Notes: a model not told the origin generated them from the letters alone. A DNA stretch of 64,000 nucleotides from Rhizobiaceae bacterium (GCA_905339215.1 CAJPFN010000017.1:1-64000); one strand, 5' to 3'; numbered from the stretch's first letter, positions 44,166-53,611 are shown. Translations and numbers: made by a program.

Positions 44166-44909
44166 TCAGATCATCGCCATGCCGCCGTTGACGTGCAATG
44201 TCTGGCCGGTCATGTAGGCAGCTTCGGCGGAGGCCAAGTAGACCACAGCCGAGGCGATCTCGTCACCCTTGCCCATACGACGCATGGGGATCGCACCCAT
44301 GATCGCCTCCTTCTGCTTGTCGTTCAGCTTGTCGGTCATGGCCGATTCGATGAATCCGGGAGCGACGCAGTTGACGGTCACGTTACGGCTGGCGATCTCC
44401 TGGGCGAGAGACTTGGAGAAGCCGATCATGCCGGCCTTGGAGGCGCAATAGTTCGCCTGTCCGGGATTGCCGGTGACGCCGACAACGGAGGTGATGTTGA
44501 TGATGCGGCCGAAACGGCGGCGCATCATCGGATGGGTGAGCTCCCTGGTCAGCCTGAAGGCCGCAGTCAGGTTGACCTCCAGGACCGCATCCCAATCGTC
44601 GTCGGACATGCGCACGAATAACCCATCGCGGGTGATGCCGGCGTTGTTGACCAGAATATCGACACCCTCCAGCCCGGCTTCGGCCTTCTGGCCGAGCGCC
44701 TTGACCTCGGCGCGGTCGGAGAGGTTGGCCGGGAAGATCTTCACCCGGTCGCCAAGTTCGGCGGCGAGCGCCTCGAGCCGGTCGACGCGGGTGCCGTGCA
44801 GGCCGACCGTCGCGCCCTGCGCGTGAAGCGCACGGGCAACGGCCTCGCCGATGCCGCCCGACGCGCCGGTGACGAGCGCCTTGCGGCCGCTGAGATCGAA
44901 CATGCTCAA
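44166..44909 (-). CDS. fabG: 3-oxoacyl-ACP reductase
   Basis: This 247-aa SDR reduces the keto group in fatty-acid elongation. Motifs are the NADPH loop TGASGGIG, NNAGITRDGLF, the catalytic NITSVVGVTGNPGQANYCAS with Ser, Tyr and Lys, and VAPGFIESAMTDKL. It matches FabG along its full length. It lies 94 nt downstream of fabD and upstream of acpP. Confidence 0.97.
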   Translation of the reverse strand: MSMFDLSGRKALVTGASGGIGEAVARALHAQGATVGLHGTRVDRLEALAAELGDRVKIFPANLSDRAEVKALGQKAEAGLEGVDILVNNAGITRDGLFVRMSDDDWDAVLEVNLTAAFRLTRELTHPMMRRRFGRIINITSVVGVTGNPGQANYCASKAGMIGFSKSLAQEIASRNVTVNCVAPGFIESAMTDKLNDKQKEAIMGAIPMRRMGKGDEIASAVVYLASAEAAYMTGQTLHVNGGMAMI

Positions 44910-45003
44910 TTCTCCCGATTAGAAATAAAGCCTCGCCGCCCTCAGATAGCCCTTAAGGCGCTCCGGTGCGAGAGGCGGGTGCGATCCGTCACAACAACCG
45001 GTT

Positions 45004-45945
45004 TCAAACGAGGGTCGCCAGTGCAGCCTCGACGTCGGCCGCAGTGCCGACATTCGCGGTGGAAACGTCCTTGCTGATGCGCCGGGCGAGACCGGACAGC
45101 ACCTTGCCGGCGCCGATCTCGTAGAGCGACGTCACCCCGTTTCCGGCGAACCATTCCACCGTCTCGCGCCAGCGGACGCGGCCGGTCACCTGCTCGACGA
45201 GTCGTGCCGCGATCTCGTCCGGATCGGTCAGTGGCTTGACCACGACATTGGCGACGACCGGTACGACGGGCGGGTTCCTTTTCACCTTCGCCAGCGCCTC
45301 GCGCATCGCCTCGGCGGCGGGCGCCATCAGCGCCGAATGGAAAGGCGCGGAAACCGGAAGCATGATCGTACGCTTCGCCCCTTTGTCGGTGCACAGGCGC
45401 GCGGCGTGTTCCACCGCTGCCCTCGCGCCGGAGATGACGAGCTGGCCGCCGCCGTTATCGTTGGCAATCTGGCAGGGACCGGTCGCGGCGGCTTCCGCGC
45501 ACGCTGCCTCGACGCCATCCTGTTCTAGGCCGAGGATGGCGGCCATGGCCCCTTCGCCAACCGGCACGGCGGCCTGCATGGCGTCGCCGCGGATCCGAAG
45601 CAGGCGCGCCGCATCGGCGACCGAGAACGTGCCCGCCGCCGCGAGAGCGGAGTACTCTCCGAGCGAATGGCCGGCGACGTAGGCGACCTTGCCTGCGAGA
45701 CTTAAGCCACGCGCCTGGAGTGCGCGCAGTGCAGCCACCGAGACCGCCATCAGCGCCGGCTGGGCGTTCGAGGTGAGCGTCAACGTCTCTTCGGGTCCTT
45801 CCCAGATGATCGCCGACAGCTTCTGGCCGAGCGCGTCGTCGACCTCGGCGAAGACGGCGCGTGCCTCGGGGAAGGTGTCGGCGAGATCCTTGCCCATTCC
45901 GACGGCCTGGCTGCCCTGCCCCGGGAAGGTGAATGCAATCGACAT
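45004..45945 (-). CDS. fabD: malonyl-CoA:ACP transacylase
   Basis: This 313-aa enzyme loads malonate onto ACP. The start is FTFPGQGSQAVGMGKDL, the nucleophilic Ser lies in GHSLGEYSALAA, and the catalytic His in VSAPFHSALM. ATG at 45945 is preferred because the family starts MSIAFTFPGQG; the frame extends 63 nt upstream. It is the first gene of the fab operon. Confidence 0.97.
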   Translation of the reverse strand: MSIAFTFPGQGSQAVGMGKDLADTFPEARAVFAEVDDALGQKLSAIIWEGPEETLTLTSNAQPALMAVSVAALRALQARGLSLAGKVAYVAGHSLGEYSALAAAGTFSVADAARLLRIRGDAMQAAVPVGEGAMAAILGLEQDGVEAACAEAAATGPCQIANDNGGGQLVISGARAAVEHAARLCTDKGAKRTIMLPVSAPFHSALMAPAAEAMREALAKVKRNPPVVPVVANVVVKPLTDPDEIAARLVEQVTGRVRWRETVEWFAGNGVTSLYEIGAGKVLSGLARRISKDVSTANVGTAADVEAALATLV

Positions 45946-46054
45946 CGAGCGTGCTCCCGACGAGTTGTCCGTGCTGAGCCTGTGACGCGACCCATGCGGC
46001 GGTGTCAAGGGAGAGTGCGGCGTGGAAGGCGGGGGAGAGCGTCCGAAACCGGGC

Positions 46055-48706
46055 TCATGAGGCCTTGCGCCAGCGTCGCGCCGCGACGAAGGCCGTCAGT
46101 GCGGCGGACGTCATCGGCCGGGCGAAGGCATAGCCCTGGAGGCCGTGGCAGCCGAGCTGGCGCAACGCTCGCGCATGTTCCATCGTCTCGACGCCCTCGG
46201 CGATCACCTCGATGCCGAGCGATTTGCCGATCTCGATGATCGATTCCACCAGGTGACGCTGGGCGGGCGAACCGGTGATCGGCATGACGAGCTGCCGGTC
46301 GATCTTCAGCCGGCGCGGCTTCAACTTGATCAGGCTGACGATCGAGGCGTAGCCCGTGCCGAAATCGTCGATCTCGATATCGATACCGAGTTCCTTGATC
46401 TGCTCGACGTTCCAGCCGATGTGCTCGTCGTTGTCGTCGAGGAAGATCGATTCGACCAGTTCGAAGGACAATGTTCCCGGTTTGAAATCGAGGCGGCTGA
46501 GCCCACCGATCAGTTCTTCGTCGTTGAGACGTCGCGCCGATACGTTGACCGAAACCTTGGGGATGGGAACACCCTGTTCGGCCCAGCCGTTGAAGTCGGC
46601 AAGCGCCTGCTCGAGGATCATGCGGTCGATAGTGGAAACGACGTTGAGTTCCTCGGCCACCTTGAGAAAGGCATCCGGGCCGAGAATCCCTTCGCTCGGA
46701 TGGTTCCACCGCGCCAGTGCCTCGACGCCGGTCACCTCCAGGGTCTCGGCGTCGAACTGTGGCTGGTAGTAGGCAACGAACTGACCCTGCTCGAGGCCGT
46801 TGAGTATTTCGTCGGCGACGCGTTTCGTATGAACGATCTCGGCCTGCAGTGCGTCGTTGAAGAACTGGTGGCGGTTGCGGCCACGGCTCTTCGCCCGGTA
46901 GAGCGCAATGTCGGCGTTGACGAGCAGGCGGCGCGGATCGCAGCCTCGCTCCGGTTCGGTAGCGATGCCGACGCTGACGCCGAACCGGCATTCGTGGCCC
47001 TCGTAGCGGACCGGCTCGCGCATCTCCGCTATTATCCGCTCGGCGAGGCCAGCCAGGTAGCCCGCGTCGTCGTCGGGATTATCATTGTCCATCCAGCAGA
47101 GCACGACGAATTCGTCGCCACCGACCCGGGCGATGAAGTCCGTCGAGCGGACGTTGACCCTCAGGATCCTGGCGGCATGAACCAGCATGGCGTCGCCCGC
47201 AGCATGCCCTAGCGTGTCGTTGATCTGCTTGAAGCGGTCGAGGTCGATGTGCAGCAGCGCCGTGCGCCTGGATTCATCCGCGCGCGTTGCTGCACGCAAT
47301 TCCAGCTTCTGGTCGAGGTAGCGGCGGTTCGGGAGGCCGGTCAATGAGTCGTGGAGCGCGGTATGCTCGATCCGCGCCTTGGCGACCAGGAGTTCGGCGT
47401 TCCGCGCCTCCGTGAGGTTCTTCACGCGGCGCAGGTCATCGTTGAGCGACACGTCGGCCGAGACGTCCCAGTTGACGCCGACGATCTTCGATGTCCCGTC
47501 AATGTCCTCATAGACTGCGCCGATCGCCCGGATGTGACGGATGAAGCCGTCCGGGAGCTTCAGCCTGTAGTCAGAATTGTACTGGCCGGTGACCTCGATC
47601 GCCTGGCGGAAATCTTCCTGCGCCCGCTCCAGATCGTCGGGATGCAATGCATTATACCAGTCGCTGTACGAGCGTTGACGATTGTCTGCGGACAGGCCGT
47701 AGAGCTCGTTCATGCGCTCGTCCCAGACGAGAACGTCGTTGGTGATATTATACTCCCACACGCCGACCTTGGACGTTTCCAGCGCCAGCCCAAGCCGGCG
47801 CGATAGACGCTGCAGGTCAACCTCGCGCTTGCGAAGTTCGCCAATGTGCTGCTGGCGTTCCTCGATCAGCCTTCCCGTCAGGAAGATGGGTACGAAGATG
47901 ATCGCCCCGCACGCCAGGATCAACGCGCGCAGGATCCAGCGGTCGGTAGAAGGAACGTCCCAGCCGTCCTTCGGCACCGCCGAGATGATCCAGGTTCCCG
48001 ATGGAAGGTGGACCTCCGCGGTTACGGGATCGCTGGCAACCGTCGCCGGCTCCCCGAAGAACGGAACGTCCCTGGCATCCGGGAGGCCGTCGGCGCCCGA
48101 AATCGCGACATCGATCCTCATGTCGTCGTCGAGCAGACCGCTATCGGCGTAGAGCCTCTGGAGATCGATGACGGCCGAGACGACGCCCCAGAACGTACGC
48201 TCGCTCTGTGGGGTCGCGACGAAGACCGGGAAGCGCCCGATGAAGCCCTTGCCGCCCTGAACGAGGTCGACAGGTCCGGCGAGCACCAGTTCGCCGGTGT
48301 CGCGCGCCCTGAACACCGTGTCGCGTTGGCGCTCGTTCTGGCGGTAGTCGAGGCCGAGCGCCTTCTCGTTTCCGGCGAGCGGGTACATGAGGCGCACGAC
48401 AAGATCGGGCGCGCCGGCGATGTTGCGGATCTGCGAGCGCTCTCCGAGGAGGGTCTCCGCGAGCGCGCCGAAGCGCTGCTGCGACATGTTCGGTTCGGTG
48501 GCAATGGTCGCCACGAGCCCGCGCACGAGTTGGAGGTTGCCGTTTATGTTGCCTTCGAGCCGGGTGCGGATCAGGCTGACCTGCGACAGGACTTCCGAAC
48601 GCAGACGCTCCCTGCCGATCTCACGATTCTGGTAGTCGGCGAACAGGCCGCCACAAAGTGCCACGACGAGCGCGATCGCGGCCGGGATGTTTGTCGGCCG
48701 GAACAT
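46055..48706 (-). CDS. CHASE-PAS-GGDEF-EAL membrane protein (c-di-GMP turnover)
   Basis: This 883-aa protein has a first transmembrane helix (PAAIALVVALCGGLFA), a periplasmic CHASE sensor (about residues 40-245), a second helix (about 257-277), a PAS domain (about 305-425), GGDEF with an intact RVGGDEF (about 529) and an RSTD I-site just before it, and EAL with VEALARW, ELVES, DDFGTGYAS and KIDRQL. CHASE domains sense small extracytoplasmic ligands. Unlike the protein at 17719, it keeps the product-inhibition site. ATG at 48706 is used; a TTG 42 nt upstream is possible. It stands alone upstream of fabD. Confidence 0.93.
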   Translation of the reverse strand: MFRPTNIPAAIALVVALCGGLFADYQNREIGRERLRSEVLSQVSLIRTRLEGNINGNLQLVRGLVATIATEPNMSQQRFGALAETLLGERSQIRNIAGAPDLVVRLMYPLAGNEKALGLDYRQNERQRDTVFRARDTGELVLAGPVDLVQGGKGFIGRFPVFVATPQSERTFWGVVSAVIDLQRLYADSGLLDDDMRIDVAISGADGLPDARDVPFFGEPATVASDPVTAEVHLPSGTWIISAVPKDGWDVPSTDRWILRALILACGAIIFVPIFLTGRLIEERQQHIGELRKREVDLQRLSRRLGLALETSKVGVWEYNITNDVLVWDERMNELYGLSADNRQRSYSDWYNALHPDDLERAQEDFRQAIEVTGQYNSDYRLKLPDGFIRHIRAIGAVYEDIDGTSKIVGVNWDVSADVSLNDDLRRVKNLTEARNAELLVAKARIEHTALHDSLTGLPNRRYLDQKLELRAATRADESRRTALLHIDLDRFKQINDTLGHAAGDAMLVHAARILRVNVRSTDFIARVGGDEFVVLCWMDNDNPDDDAGYLAGLAERIIAEMREPVRYEGHECRFGVSVGIATEPERGCDPRRLLVNADIALYRAKSRGRNRHQFFNDALQAEIVHTKRVADEILNGLEQGQFVAYYQPQFDAETLEVTGVEALARWNHPSEGILGPDAFLKVAEELNVVSTIDRMILEQALADFNGWAEQGVPIPKVSVNVSARRLNDEELIGGLSRLDFKPGTLSFELVESIFLDDNDEHIGWNVEQIKELGIDIEIDDFGTGYASIVSLIKLKPRRLKIDRQLVMPITGSPAQRHLVESIIEIGKSLGIEVIAEGVETMEHARALRQLGCHGLQGYAFARPMTSAALTAFVAARRWRKAS

Positions 48707-49147
48707 GGCGCCCAGTATTCGATGCGGCGATCTACCGAAAGAAGTCAAATGTCAGCAATCCGAACTGTCCGTTCCGCCAAGCGATGAGAGACGGTAGGAT
48801 ACACAGCTTAAATTACATTGAAGGAGAAAGCGGATGTTCTCGGCGCCCACGCACCGACGCCACGACCGGTGCGGCGCTTGCGGGGCTTGCGCACGAGCAC
48901 GATGCCCTGTATGAGCCGCCGCAATCTGCCGGTCCCAGCTGGGGGCTGAACGGAGGGCCGTGCGTTTTTCCGATGAGGAAGGCCGCGTGTGAGAAGGCAG
49001 AAGCCTTCCGCCTCCCGTGTCTCCGCTCTCGACCGTCTCGTCGTGCTCCTTTCTTCTCCCAAGGCAGCCCAGCCGCCGAAGGATCTAGAGAAGTTGCAGA
49101 GGCTTTAGCCGCCGGGAACCGGGAGAGAAACGAAGAAAGGCAAGACA
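48707..49147 (+). other. long leader/intergenic region upstream of rpsF
   Basis: About 440 nt without a conventional gene separate the CHASE protein from rpsF. They should contain the divergent promoters. On the plus strand it holds a 26-codon mini-ORF with a strong ribosome-binding site, a weak ACGG-AGGG-CCGT hairpin followed by GCGTTTTT (48950-48969), and a perfect GAAGGC-AGAA-GCCTTC hairpin (48993-49008). An S6:S18-binding leader structure would be expected here by analogy with other bacteria, but I could not identify it with certainty. Confidence 0.5.
48834..48914 (+). CDS. candidate Cys-rich leader peptide (26 aa)
   Basis: An ATG at 48834 has AAGGAG 7 nt upstream in a locally AT-rich patch and opens a 26-codon frame ending in TGA. 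The peptide contains four cysteines in about a dozen residues (RCGACGACARARC) and many Arg/His. It lies about 230 nt upstream of rpsF, followed by two hairpins. Good initiation signals are the evidence; there is no homology I recognise. It may be a regulatory leader peptide or chance. Confidence 0.35.
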   Translation: MFSAPTHRRHDRCGACGACARARCPV

Positions 49148-49639
49148 ATGGCTCTTTACGAACATGTGTTCCTTGCCCGGCAGGACCTTTCGCAGCAGCA
49201 GGTCGATGCGCTTGTGGAGCACTACAAGGGCGTGATCGAAGCGAACGGCGGCAGCGTCGGCCGGGTCGAGAACTGGGGACTGAAGTCCCTCACCTACCGG
49301 GTCAAGAAGAACCGGAAGGCGTACTACACACTGATGGACATCAACGCTCCCGCGGCGGCCGTCAAGGAAGTCGAGCGGCAGGAAGGCCTCTCGGAAGACG
49401 TCCTGCGCTTCCTCACCATCAAGGTCGAGGCGCATGAGGAAGGTCCGTCGGCGATGATGCAGAAGCGCGACCGCGACGACCGCGGCGACCGTCCGTTCGG
49501 CGACCGCGACCGCGGCCCGCGCAGCTTCGGCGATCGCGACCGCGGCGACCGCGGACCGCGCAGCTTCGGCGACCGCGACGGCGGCGACCGCGGGCCGCGG
49601 CGTCCGCGCGAAGGCGGCTTTGAAGGAGGACAGGCATAA
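49148..49639 (+). CDS. rpsF: 30S ribosomal protein S6 with Arg/Asp/Gly-rich tail
   Basis: Residues 1 to about 100 are a normal S6 ferredoxin-like fold ([50 protein letters not shown]). A further 58 residues (about 106-163) are repetitive, built from units like FGDRDRG and DRGPRS. S6 pairs with S18 on the 30S platform. A basic/acidic repeat tail occurs in S6 of several Rhizobiales, but its role is unknown. The ribosome-binding region GAAAGG precedes the ATG. The stop overlaps the rpsR ATG by one base (TAATG). Confidence 0.97.
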   Translation: MALYEHVFLARQDLSQQQVDALVEHYKGVIEANGGSVGRVENWGLKSLTYRVKKNRKAYYTLMDINAPAAAVKEVERQEGLSEDVLRFLTIKVEAHEEGPSAMMQKRDRDDRGDRPFGDRDRGPRSFGDRDRGDRGPRSFGDRDGGDRGPRRPREGGFEGGQA

Positions 49640-49887
49640 TGGTCGACATCAACCAGATCCCGACCCGGCGCCCGTTCCACCGCCGCCGCAAGACCTGCCC
49701 GTTCTCCGGCGCCAACGCCCCGAAGATTGACTACAAGGACGTGCGCCTTCTCCAGCGCTACATTTCCGAGCGCGGCAAGATCGTTCCGTCGCGCATCACC
49801 GCGGTCAGCCAGAAGAAGCAGCGCGAACTCGCCCAGGCGATCAAGCGCGCGCGTTTCCTTGGCCTGTTGCCCTACGTGGTGAAGTAA
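49639..49887 (+). CDS. rpsR: 30S ribosomal protein S18
   Basis: This 82-aa protein matches S18: [34 protein letters not shown] and the ending [12 protein letters not shown]. It binds with S6 to the central domain of 16S rRNA. Translation is coupled to rpsF through TAATG. A strong GC-rich hairpin follows 11 nt after its stop. Confidence 0.98.
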   Translation: MVDINQIPTRRPFHRRRKTCPFSGANAPKIDYKDVRLLQRYISERGKIVPSRITAVSQKKQRELAQAIKRARFLGLLPYVVK

Positions 49888-49898
49888 CAAACCGAATG

Positions 49899-49920
49899 GG
49901 CCGGGCGCCTGCGCCCGGCC
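49899..49920 (+). terminator. GC-rich hairpin after rpsR (attenuator candidate)
   Basis: GGCCGGGCGC and GCGCCCGGCC form a perfect 10-bp stem around CT. No T run follows, so it is more likely a partial terminator or mRNA 3'-end stabiliser between rpsR and rplI than a full terminator. Confidence 0.45.
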
Positions 49921-50106
49921 TGGCCTTCCGCGTCGGGTGCGGTCGGTCGAATGAAATTCCCGAGTTGGGCGGCATCCGGCTGTGCCGGCGTCGCCCTAAC
50001 TGCCCCGGCGGGCAGGACAGCGACATCGGCCAAATGGCCTTTCCTGCTTCCTTCCCGTCGCATCGATTTCCGGCGCTCGCGCCAGACACGTGAAAGGAAC
50101 GGATCA

Positions 50107-50676
50107 ATGGAAGTCATTCTTCTCGAACGTATTTCCCGCCTCGGACAGATGGGCGACACAGTCAAGGTGAAGGACGGTTTCGCCCGCAATTTCCTGCTGC
50201 CGCAGGGCAAGGCATTGCGCGCCAACGAGGCGAACAAGAAGAAGTTCGAAGGCCAGCGCTCGCAACTCGAGGCTCGCAACCTCGAGCGCAAGTCCGAAGC
50301 CCAGTCGATCGCCGACCGCCTCGACGGCAGGTCCTTCATCGTCGTCCGCTCGGCGGGCGAGACTGGCCAGCTCTACGGCTCGGTTTCCACGCGCGATATC
50401 GCCGACATCCTGACGGCGGAGGGCTTTTCGGTTTCGCGCAACCAGGTGGAGCTCAATCATCCGATCAAGGCGATCGGCCTCACCAACGTCGCGATCGCGC
50501 TTCATCCGGAGGTCGAGGTCACGGTGACGCTGAACATCGCGCGCACCTCCGACGAGGCCGAGCGCCAGTCCAAGGGCGAGACGCTGACCAGCGCCGAGGC
50601 CATCTACGGCGAGGACATCAACGAGAATGCCCGCCCGGACAGCTTCTTCGATCCGAACGCCGAAGAGAACGCCTGA
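50107..50676 (+). CDS. rplI: 50S ribosomal protein L9
   Basis: This 189-aa protein matches L9: [36 protein letters not shown] is the N-terminal rRNA-binding domain, joined by a long charged helix ([23 protein letters not shown]) to the C-terminal domain ([28 protein letters not shown]). The last about 40 residues are an acidic extension seen in alphaproteobacteria. AAAGGA precedes the ATG. The 219-nt gap after rpsR holds no gene. Confidence 0.98.
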   Translation: MEVILLERISRLGQMGDTVKVKDGFARNFLLPQGKALRANEANKKKFEGQRSQLEARNLERKSEAQSIADRLDGRSFIVVRSAGETGQLYGSVSTRDIADILTAEGFSVSRNQVELNHPIKAIGLTNVAIALHPEVEVTVTLNIARTSDEAERQSKGETLTSAEAIYGEDINENARPDSFFDPNAEENA

Positions 50677-50701
50677 TCGCTTCGCAGCGTGCACCGACGA
50701 C

Positions 50702-50731
50702 AAGGCCCGGACGGCGACGTCCGGGCCTTTT
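50702..50731 (+). terminator. intrinsic terminator of the rpsF-rpsR-rplI unit
   Basis: AAGGCCCGGACG, loop GCGA, CGTCCGGGCCTT form a perfect 12-bp stem followed by TT and a T-rich TGCTTT stretch, 25 nt after the rplI stop. Confidence 0.9.
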
Positions 50732-50886
50732 GCTTTCCCGGATCCCCATCGGAGCGAGTCCTATCCCGCCTGTCGCAATGCTCTTTCATGTTTTTTTAGG
50801 CCACGCATCACTTTTCAAGCCGCGGTATTTCATCGCATTATAGGCCGCATCTGACGACAGCGCGCAGTTCAATTGGGTATGCGTCC

Positions 50887-52209
50887 ATGAACGTGTTGTT
50901 GAGGCGGATCATCGAGAGGCTGATCCGGACCGGAAACCTCAGGGTCACCGGTCCGAGCGGGACGACCTTCGCCTTCGGCGATGGCGGCGGACCGCCCGTT
51001 CATCTCCATATCAAGACGCGTCACGCCGAGCGCGCCATTACGCTCGATCCTGCGCTCGGCCTGCCCGAGATGTTCATGGATGAGGAACTGGACTTCCTCG
51101 AAGGCGACGTCCTCGGTTTCCTCCAGATCGCCTATAACAACATGGGACCGCACGGCATTGATGCCGCCTGGGCCCGCGCGTTCGCGAGCCTGAGGGTCGC
51201 CTTCCGCCGACTTCAGCAGATCAACACGACCACCCGTGCCCGGCGCAACGTCGAGCACCACTATGACCTGAAGGGGGAACTCTACCGTCTCTTCCTCGAC
51301 CGCGACATGCAGTATTCCTGCGCTTACTTCGAACGACCCGACATGACGCTCGAGGAGGCACAGCTCGCCAAGAAGCGCCACATCGCCGCCAAGCTGCGCA
51401 TGGGACCCGGCTTGAACGTGCTCGACATCGGGTCGGGATGGGGTGGCCTTGGCCTGTTCCTCGCCGAACGCTTCGACGCGGAAGTCCTCGGCGTAACGCT
51501 GTCGACCGAGCAGCGTTCGGTGGCAACCGAACGCGCGCGCGCGGCCGGCCTCGACCAACGCGCCCATTTCGAGATCAGGGACTATCGCAGCCTCTCCGAA
51601 CGCTTCGACCGCATCGTCTCTGTCGGCATGTTCGAGCATGTCGGCATCAACCACTACCGCACCTTCTTCGACAAATGCGCGACGCTGCTCAAGCCCGATG
51701 GCGTCATGCTGCTGCACTCGATCGGGCGCGCCGGCCCACCCTCGGCAACGGCGGCGTTCATCCGCAAGTACATCTTTCCCGGCGGCTACATCCCGGCTTT
51801 GTCAGAGGTGCTGCCGCACATCGAGAAAGCCGGCCTCTACGTCACCGACGTCGAGATCCTCAGGCTCCACTACGCCGAGACGCTGAAGGCCTGGCGCGAG
51901 CGCTTCATGGCCAACCGCGACAAGGCCAAGGCGCTCTACGACGAGCGCTTCTGCCGCATGTGGGAGTTCTACCTGTCGGGCTCCGAAGCCTCCTTCCGCT
52001 GGCAGGACCTCATGGTCTTCCAGATCCAGGTCGCCAAGAAGAACGACGTCGTGCCGCTGACCCGCGACTACATCGCCAAGGCCGAGAGGTCGCTGGCGAT
52101 GCATGAGATGGGTCACAGCGGCACTCCGCCCGTCGCCAGTCCGGGTGAGCCGGCTCCGGCCAAGGCCCCGACCCGCGCGACGCGCCGCCGCAGAGTTTCA
52201 AGGGAATAG
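50887..52209 (+). CDS. cfa: cyclopropane-fatty-acyl-phospholipid synthase
   Basis: This 440-aa SAM-dependent enzyme adds a methylene bridge to unsaturated phospholipid acyl chains at the membrane. It shows the substrate-binding N-terminal domain (LGLPEMFMDEELDFLEGD), HHYDLKGELYRLFLDRDMQYSCAYF, the SAM motif VLDIGSGWGGLGLFLAE, VGMFEHVGINHYRTFFDKC and WRERFMANRDKAKALYDERFCRMWEFYLSGSE. The upstream 50780-50880 region is AT-rich (CATTATAGG) and probably holds its promoter. A low-complexity Ala/Pro/Arg tail ends the protein. Confidence 0.95.
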   Translation: MNVLLRRIIERLIRTGNLRVTGPSGTTFAFGDGGGPPVHLHIKTRHAERAITLDPALGLPEMFMDEELDFLEGDVLGFLQIAYNNMGPHGIDAAWARAFASLRVAFRRLQQINTTTRARRNVEHHYDLKGELYRLFLDRDMQYSCAYFERPDMTLEEAQLAKKRHIAAKLRMGPGLNVLDIGSGWGGLGLFLAERFDAEVLGVTLSTEQRSVATERARAAGLDQRAHFEIRDYRSLSERFDRIVSVGMFEHVGINHYRTFFDKCATLLKPDGVMLLHSIGRAGPPSATAAFIRKYIFPGGYIPALSEVLPHIEKAGLYVTDVEILRLHYAETLKAWRERFMANRDKAKALYDERFCRMWEFYLSGSEASFRWQDLMVFQIQVAKKNDVVPLTRDYIAKAERSLAMHEMGHSGTPPVASPGEPAPAKAPTRATRRRRVSRE

Positions 52210-52287
52210 ACCCGCTCGGGATCGTGGGCAGCGGGACGGCGCATCGGCACAGATGCGGATGCCGCGCGAAGCGGCTATGAGGGACGC

Positions 52288-52611
52288 ATGAGCATCCCTC
52301 TCTTCATCGCCGCGGCAATTGCCGAGATCGCCGGCTGCTTCGCTTTCTTCGCCTGGTGGCGGAACGATGTCCCGGCGCTCTGGCTGGTGCCGGGCATCCT
52401 GGCGCTCGTCGCCTTCGCCTGGCTGCTGGCGCTCGCCCCTATCGACGCCGCGGGCCGCGCCTACGCCGCCTACGGCGGCATCTACATCGCAGTTGCGCTC
52501 GTCTGGCTGTGGGCGGCCGAGGGCATCCGCCCGGATCGCTATGACGTCGTCGGTGCCATGATATGCCTGTTCGGAGCGGCGGTGATCCTATTTTCGCCGC
52601 GGGGAGCCTGA
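52288..52611 (+). CDS. YnfA family (UPF0060) membrane protein
   Basis: This 107-aa protein has four transmembrane helices and the YnfA pattern: [18 protein letters not shown] at the start, [31 protein letters not shown] near the end and ILFSPRG. The fold is related to small multidrug transporters, but the function is not established. It is 78 nt downstream of cfa and 7 nt upstream of the Rsm22-like gene. Confidence 0.93.
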   Translation: MSIPLFIAAAIAEIAGCFAFFAWWRNDVPALWLVPGILALVAFAWLLALAPIDAAGRAYAAYGGIYIAVALVWLWAAEGIRPDRYDVVGAMICLFGAAVILFSPRGA

Positions 52612-52618
52612 ACCACCC

Positions 52619-53611
52619 GTGGAACTCCCCGCACCGCTTCGCCTCGCCGTCGACCGCTACCTGGAGGATACGCCGCTCGGCGATCTTAAGCGCGCCTCGG
52701 CGCTGCTGTCCTCCCGCTACCGCGCCGAGCTTCGCGACGGACGGCTTCACCTCGACGACGTCCTGGCGGTCAAGGCATATCTCGCCGCCCGACTCCCGGC
52801 GACCTACGCTGCCGTGCGCGCATCCTTCTCCATGGTCGCGGCGGGACGACCGGATTTTTCGCCGGCGACCCTGCTCGATCTCGGCGCCGGGCCGGGCACG
52901 GCGATGTGGGCGTCGGCCGACTGCTGGCCGGGACTTGGCGAGGCGACGCTCGTCGAGGCGAGCGCGGCGGCGCGCAGCGCCGGTGCTAAGCTCGCGCGGA
53001 GTCTTGCATCCATAGACGTACGGTGGCTCGACGCCGACGTCGGTCGGGTCGCAACCGTCTTCCCTGCCGCCGACCTCGTCACGCTCTCCTACGTACTCGA
53101 CGAACTCGATCCAGCAGCGACCGGGCCGCTGGTCGAGCGCCTGTGGTCGCTGGCGCGTGACATGCTGGTCGTCATCGAGCCGGGTACGCCGGCCGGCTGG
53201 GAGCGCATCCTCGCTGTGCGCGCGCAACTGGTCAGGCTCGGCGCGCATATCGCGGCGCCCTGCCCCCATGATCGGCCATGCCCGCTGGCCGCACCCGACT
53301 GGTGCCATTTCTCCCGCCGCGTGGCACGCTCACGCCTGCATCGGCTGACCAAGGAGGCAGACGTTCCCTGGGAGGACGAGAAGTTCATCTTCGTCGCGGC
53401 GTCGCGCCACCCGGCTCAACGGATTTCTGCCCGCGTCATAGCCCCGCCGCGGCAGGCCAAGGGCATGGTCACGCTGAAGCTCTGCAATGTCGGTGGCTCT
53501 GCCGGGCAGCGCGTCGTCAGCAGGCGCGAGGGCGAAGCTTTCCGCATCGCCCGGCGGCTCGACTGGGGCGATTCTGCTCATTTTGGGAAAGAATCCGGTG
53601 CAGCCGACTGA
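52619..53611 (+). CDS. Rsm22-like small-subunit ribosomal methyltransferase family protein (GTG start)
   Basis: This 330-aa protein has a SAM-binding domain (LLDLGAGPGT at 86-93) and the Rsm22 cysteine cluster APCPHDRPCPLAAPDWCHF (Cys215, Cys221, Cys229), with another Cys near LKLCNVGG; in the mitochondrial homologues these bind an Fe-S cluster. HFSRRVARSRLHRLTKEADVPWEDEKF is also characteristic. Mitochondrial Rsm22/METTL17 supports small-subunit assembly, so a role in ribosome biogenesis is likely. The start is GTG at 52619. Confidence 0.9.
   Translation: MELPAPLRLAVDRYLEDTPLGDLKRASALLSSRYRAELRDGRLHLDDVLAVKAYLAARLPATYAAVRASFSMVAAGRPDFSPATLLDLGAGPGTAMWASADCWPGLGEATLVEASAAARSAGAKLARSLASIDVRWLDADVGRVATVFPAADLVTLSYVLDELDPAATGPLVERLWSLARDMLVVIEPGTPAGWERILAVRAQLVRLGAHIAAPCPHDRPCPLAAPDWCHFSRRVARSRLHRLTKEADVPWEDEKFIFVAASRHPAQRISARVIAPPRQAKGMVTLKLCNVGGSAGQRVVSRREGEAFRIARRLDWGDSAHFGKESGAAD

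Noticed and set aside
43977-44621. Plus-strand open frame spanning the acpP-fabG gap
   Set aside because: Most of it is antisense to fabG; the non-overlapping start is Arg/Lys-rich low complexity with no supporting signal.
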